Source: Brachynemurus nebulosus (Eukaryota; Arthropoda; Insecta; Neuroptera; Myrmeleontidae). Taken from it: DNA of 64,000 bases. Within the stretch, counting starts at the first letter, position 1, and every line of letters starts with the position of its first letter. Below are positions 62,381 through 64,000 of this stretch, piece by piece. Position numbers and translations under genes: made by a program. The stretch lies in the NCBI GenBank assembly GCA_035578155.1, contig JAPWDM010000001.1, forward strand, positions 159,003,498-159,067,497, read 5' to 3'. Under the pieces are notes generated by a model. It saw only the letters and a program-made list of their open reading frames with translations. It had not been told where the DNA came from and did no database searches.

Positions 62381-62764
62381 GAAGCTATGTTGCAGTGCCT
62401 CAATCTTTTACTCGACTATAACTATTTTTCTTTTGACAACAAAATTTATCAACAAGTCAATAGCTTACCGATGGGCGCTTCTTGCTCACCTTTTATGGCC
62501 AATTTTTTCATGAATTATCTAGAGAGTTTAATTTTCGATTCAAATCACCCATGTTTAGAATATCTTGGTTTCTGGAGGCGTTATGTGGATGACGTACTTG
62601 TAGTTTGGACTGGTACTCGGGACCAGGCATTGCAATTTTTAAATTTCCTTAACAACCTGCATGACAGAATTAAATTTACTCTAGAATTTGAGAAAAATAA
62701 CAAAATTAATTTTTTGGACATCACCGTGAAAAGAGACCATTATTCCAAACGTTGTATTTCGTAA
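62360..62764 (+). pseudogene. PLE2 reverse transcriptase, palm/thumb part
   Basis: Meaningful coding begins at YSDAPNIEAMLQ (62360); the preceding in-frame ATG at 62330 lies in the fold-back and is an artefact. NKIYQQVNSLPMGASCSPFM is the PLE RT motif with the PMG.S-SP signature, FWRRYVDDVLVVW carries the catalytic YVDD (nucleotides about 62582-62593), and EKNNKINFLDITVKRD is the following FLD motif. The fingers part and the N-terminal domain are missing. The frame runs into TAA at 62762-62764, but the family sequence continues in the next frame (from about 62742), so a net +1 base between 62735 and 62760 breaks the gene. The enzyme would have copied PLE RNA at a nicked target. Confidence 0.85.
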
Positions 62765-63581
62765 ATCAACACATACAGACCATTGTATTCACCAACTTTC
62801 TTCTCATCCTATTTCTCACAAATTAGCTTTTTTCAACTTTTCTTTTAATAGATTATTTTCATATCCACTTAACACCACTAATTTTCTTCGTGAATTATCC
62901 ATCATTATACATATAGGACATGCCAACGGTTATGAAACCGATTTTATATTTAAAATTTTTTCTAAACATTTAAATAAGCACCTTGACACATCGCTGTTTC
63001 CGAATTTAACTAAATCTATAAAATCACCTAATTTGAGATACGCTTCTATTCCATATATATCCTCACAAGTGAACGGGTTCCGAAAATTTTTTCATGAAAA
63101 TGGCGTTAAACTAACTTTTTCATCTTGTAATACCATCGCAAGTCTTCTCACTAAAAACAAAGATACTATTAATCCTTTACACAGATCAGGCGTTTATAAA
63201 TTCGAATGTCAATGTGGGGCTCTTTACGTTGGTCAGTCTGGCCGACGTCTCTGTACTAGATTTTCTGAACATTTAGCAGCAATTAAGGCTTCTAATTTAA
63301 AAAATTATTCTGCAATAGCTGAACATATTTTGGAAACGGATCACAAATTTGTGATCGATGATAATTTTGAACTGTTACATTTTGCTAAAAAGGGGGCACT
63401 CCTAGACATGCTGGAAAAATTATATATCGCTCACCATCATAATTTGAATCAATCAATTCTTAATGAGACTGCGCAGCTTTTGTCTTATGATCAGTGTCGT
63501 TCTCTCATGAAAACAATATCTATGCAATTTGAACAGCCATTTAATTACAAAACTTCAAACACTACACATGATCCTACTTAA
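62742..63581 (+). pseudogene. PLE2 connector and GIY-YIG endonuclease
   Basis: After the frameshift the frame is open for 280 codons. It starts with VVFRKSTHTDH (the usual RT-thumb 'RK.THTD' phrase) and HPISHKLAFFNF, and continues through the connector. The endonuclease follows: RSGVYKFECQCGALYVGQSG (GVY, CxC and YVG motifs; from about 63183), RRLCTRFSEHLAAIK (catalytic Arg), and AIAEHILETDHKFV, the H...ETDH.F signature. It ends DPT-TAA at 63579-63581. No other stop interrupts it. The length and motif order fit a complete EN(+) PLE C-terminus. Only the single frameshift and the 5' truncation prevent function. Confidence 0.85.
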
Positions 63582-64000
63582 CTATTGTTTTAATAATTAA
63601 TTAATAATCACTTTTTTAATTTCTTGTCTAACCTCAACAATTTAATTTTTCTACTAAAATATGTTCAACTTAATATTGAGTGCTTTAAGTGTAATAATTA
63701 CTGGGTTTTACTTTTATTTTATTTTCTAATTTTTAATGATTTTCGTAAATTTTTTGTGATGTTACATAATTTCTTTGTGACATACCTGTTTTTCCTACAA
63801 CTTCGTTGGAATTTTATATTCTTGATGTTTCCTGATACGGTAAGTATTTGGTCGCATCTCGTTCTTCTGATATTTTATTATGATTTTGACTTTCCCTATT
63901 TAATATGGGGTCCGTTAATTTTTTGATTCTTTGATTTTTAATTTTTTAATTTCGTCTGTCATTTTGACATTCATTTGACATTTGGAGGTTATGTCCTTTT

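Larger units (their letters stand above)
62334..64000 (+). mobile_element. Penelope-like element PLE2, 5'-truncated, runs off the edge
   Basis: Carries the second half of a PLE reverse transcriptase, a connector and a GIY-YIG domain, then AT-rich 3' sequence (63582-64000) that reaches the edge without a hammerhead motif or terminal repeat. It is a different subfamily from PLE1, judging by the endonuclease sequence. It is directly preceded by the TA tract of HINE-like copy D. Confidence 0.85.

Noticed and set aside
63624..63926. 100-codon hydrophobic frame after PLE2.
   Set aside because: Phe/Leu/Tyr-rich chance frame in T-rich 3' sequence; no motif and no equivalent known in PLEs.

Overview
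The window is AT-rich, gene-poor animal DNA, almost certainly from an insect. The signs are Tc1, irritans-type mariner, pogo/Tigger and ZBED-type hAT remnants, Penelope-like retroelements (PLEs) with GIY-YIG endonuclease domains, canonical GTAAGT/TTTCAG splice sites, and long (TA)n tracts. The style of repeats and the AT bias suggest a hemipteran, perhaps an aphid relative, but nothing in the window proves the order. There are no bacterial-type operons, CRISPR arrays or viral genes. Most open frames are chance frames in AT-rich DNA.

Only one segment looks like a host protein exon: a 113-nt exon (16428-16540, + strand) with strong splice sites, encoding a short polar stretch followed by a membrane-spanning segment. 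The window is therefore probably intronic around it. The rest is a nested pile of transposable elements.

Layout: 0-5 kb holds a small hairpin MITE, a 784-bp fold-back insertion with a 12-bp duplication inside an older repeat, and a deleted pogo/Tigger element. 5-16 kb is mostly unassigned AT-rich DNA with several terminal-inverted-repeat (TIR) elements. 16-20 kb has the host exon, a pogo-like MITE and a helix-turn-helix remnant. 20-28 kb has a complete 1.35-kb nonautonomous hAT with 8-bp duplication (its empty site is also present, at 24.2 kb), a tandem repeat dimer, and a palindromic Tc1 fold-back inside a MITE. 28-39 kb has Helentron/HINE-like elements, a ZBED-type hAT remnant, a Harbinger-like palindromic element, the second copy of the 1.35-kb hAT in inverse orientation, and a pogo-like element split by a HINE-like insertion. 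39-47 kb has a MULE-like element (90-bp TIRs, 10-bp duplication) and further TIR elements. 49-56 kb has a near-perfect 197-bp palindrome inside a 12-bp duplication, a tRNA-like SINE head and two more HINE-like copies. 57-64 kb has a mariner 3' end, a 5'-truncated PLE that ends in a hammerhead ribozyme, and a second PLE (reverse transcriptase plus GIY-YIG) running off the right edge.

The most interesting signals are the hammerhead ribozyme at the very 3' end of a PLE copy; the recurrent snap-back (fold-back) insertions, at least two with 12-bp target duplications and PLE-like tails; and the HINE-like family with a (TA)n core. All boundaries were read by eye; no alignment or database search was run.
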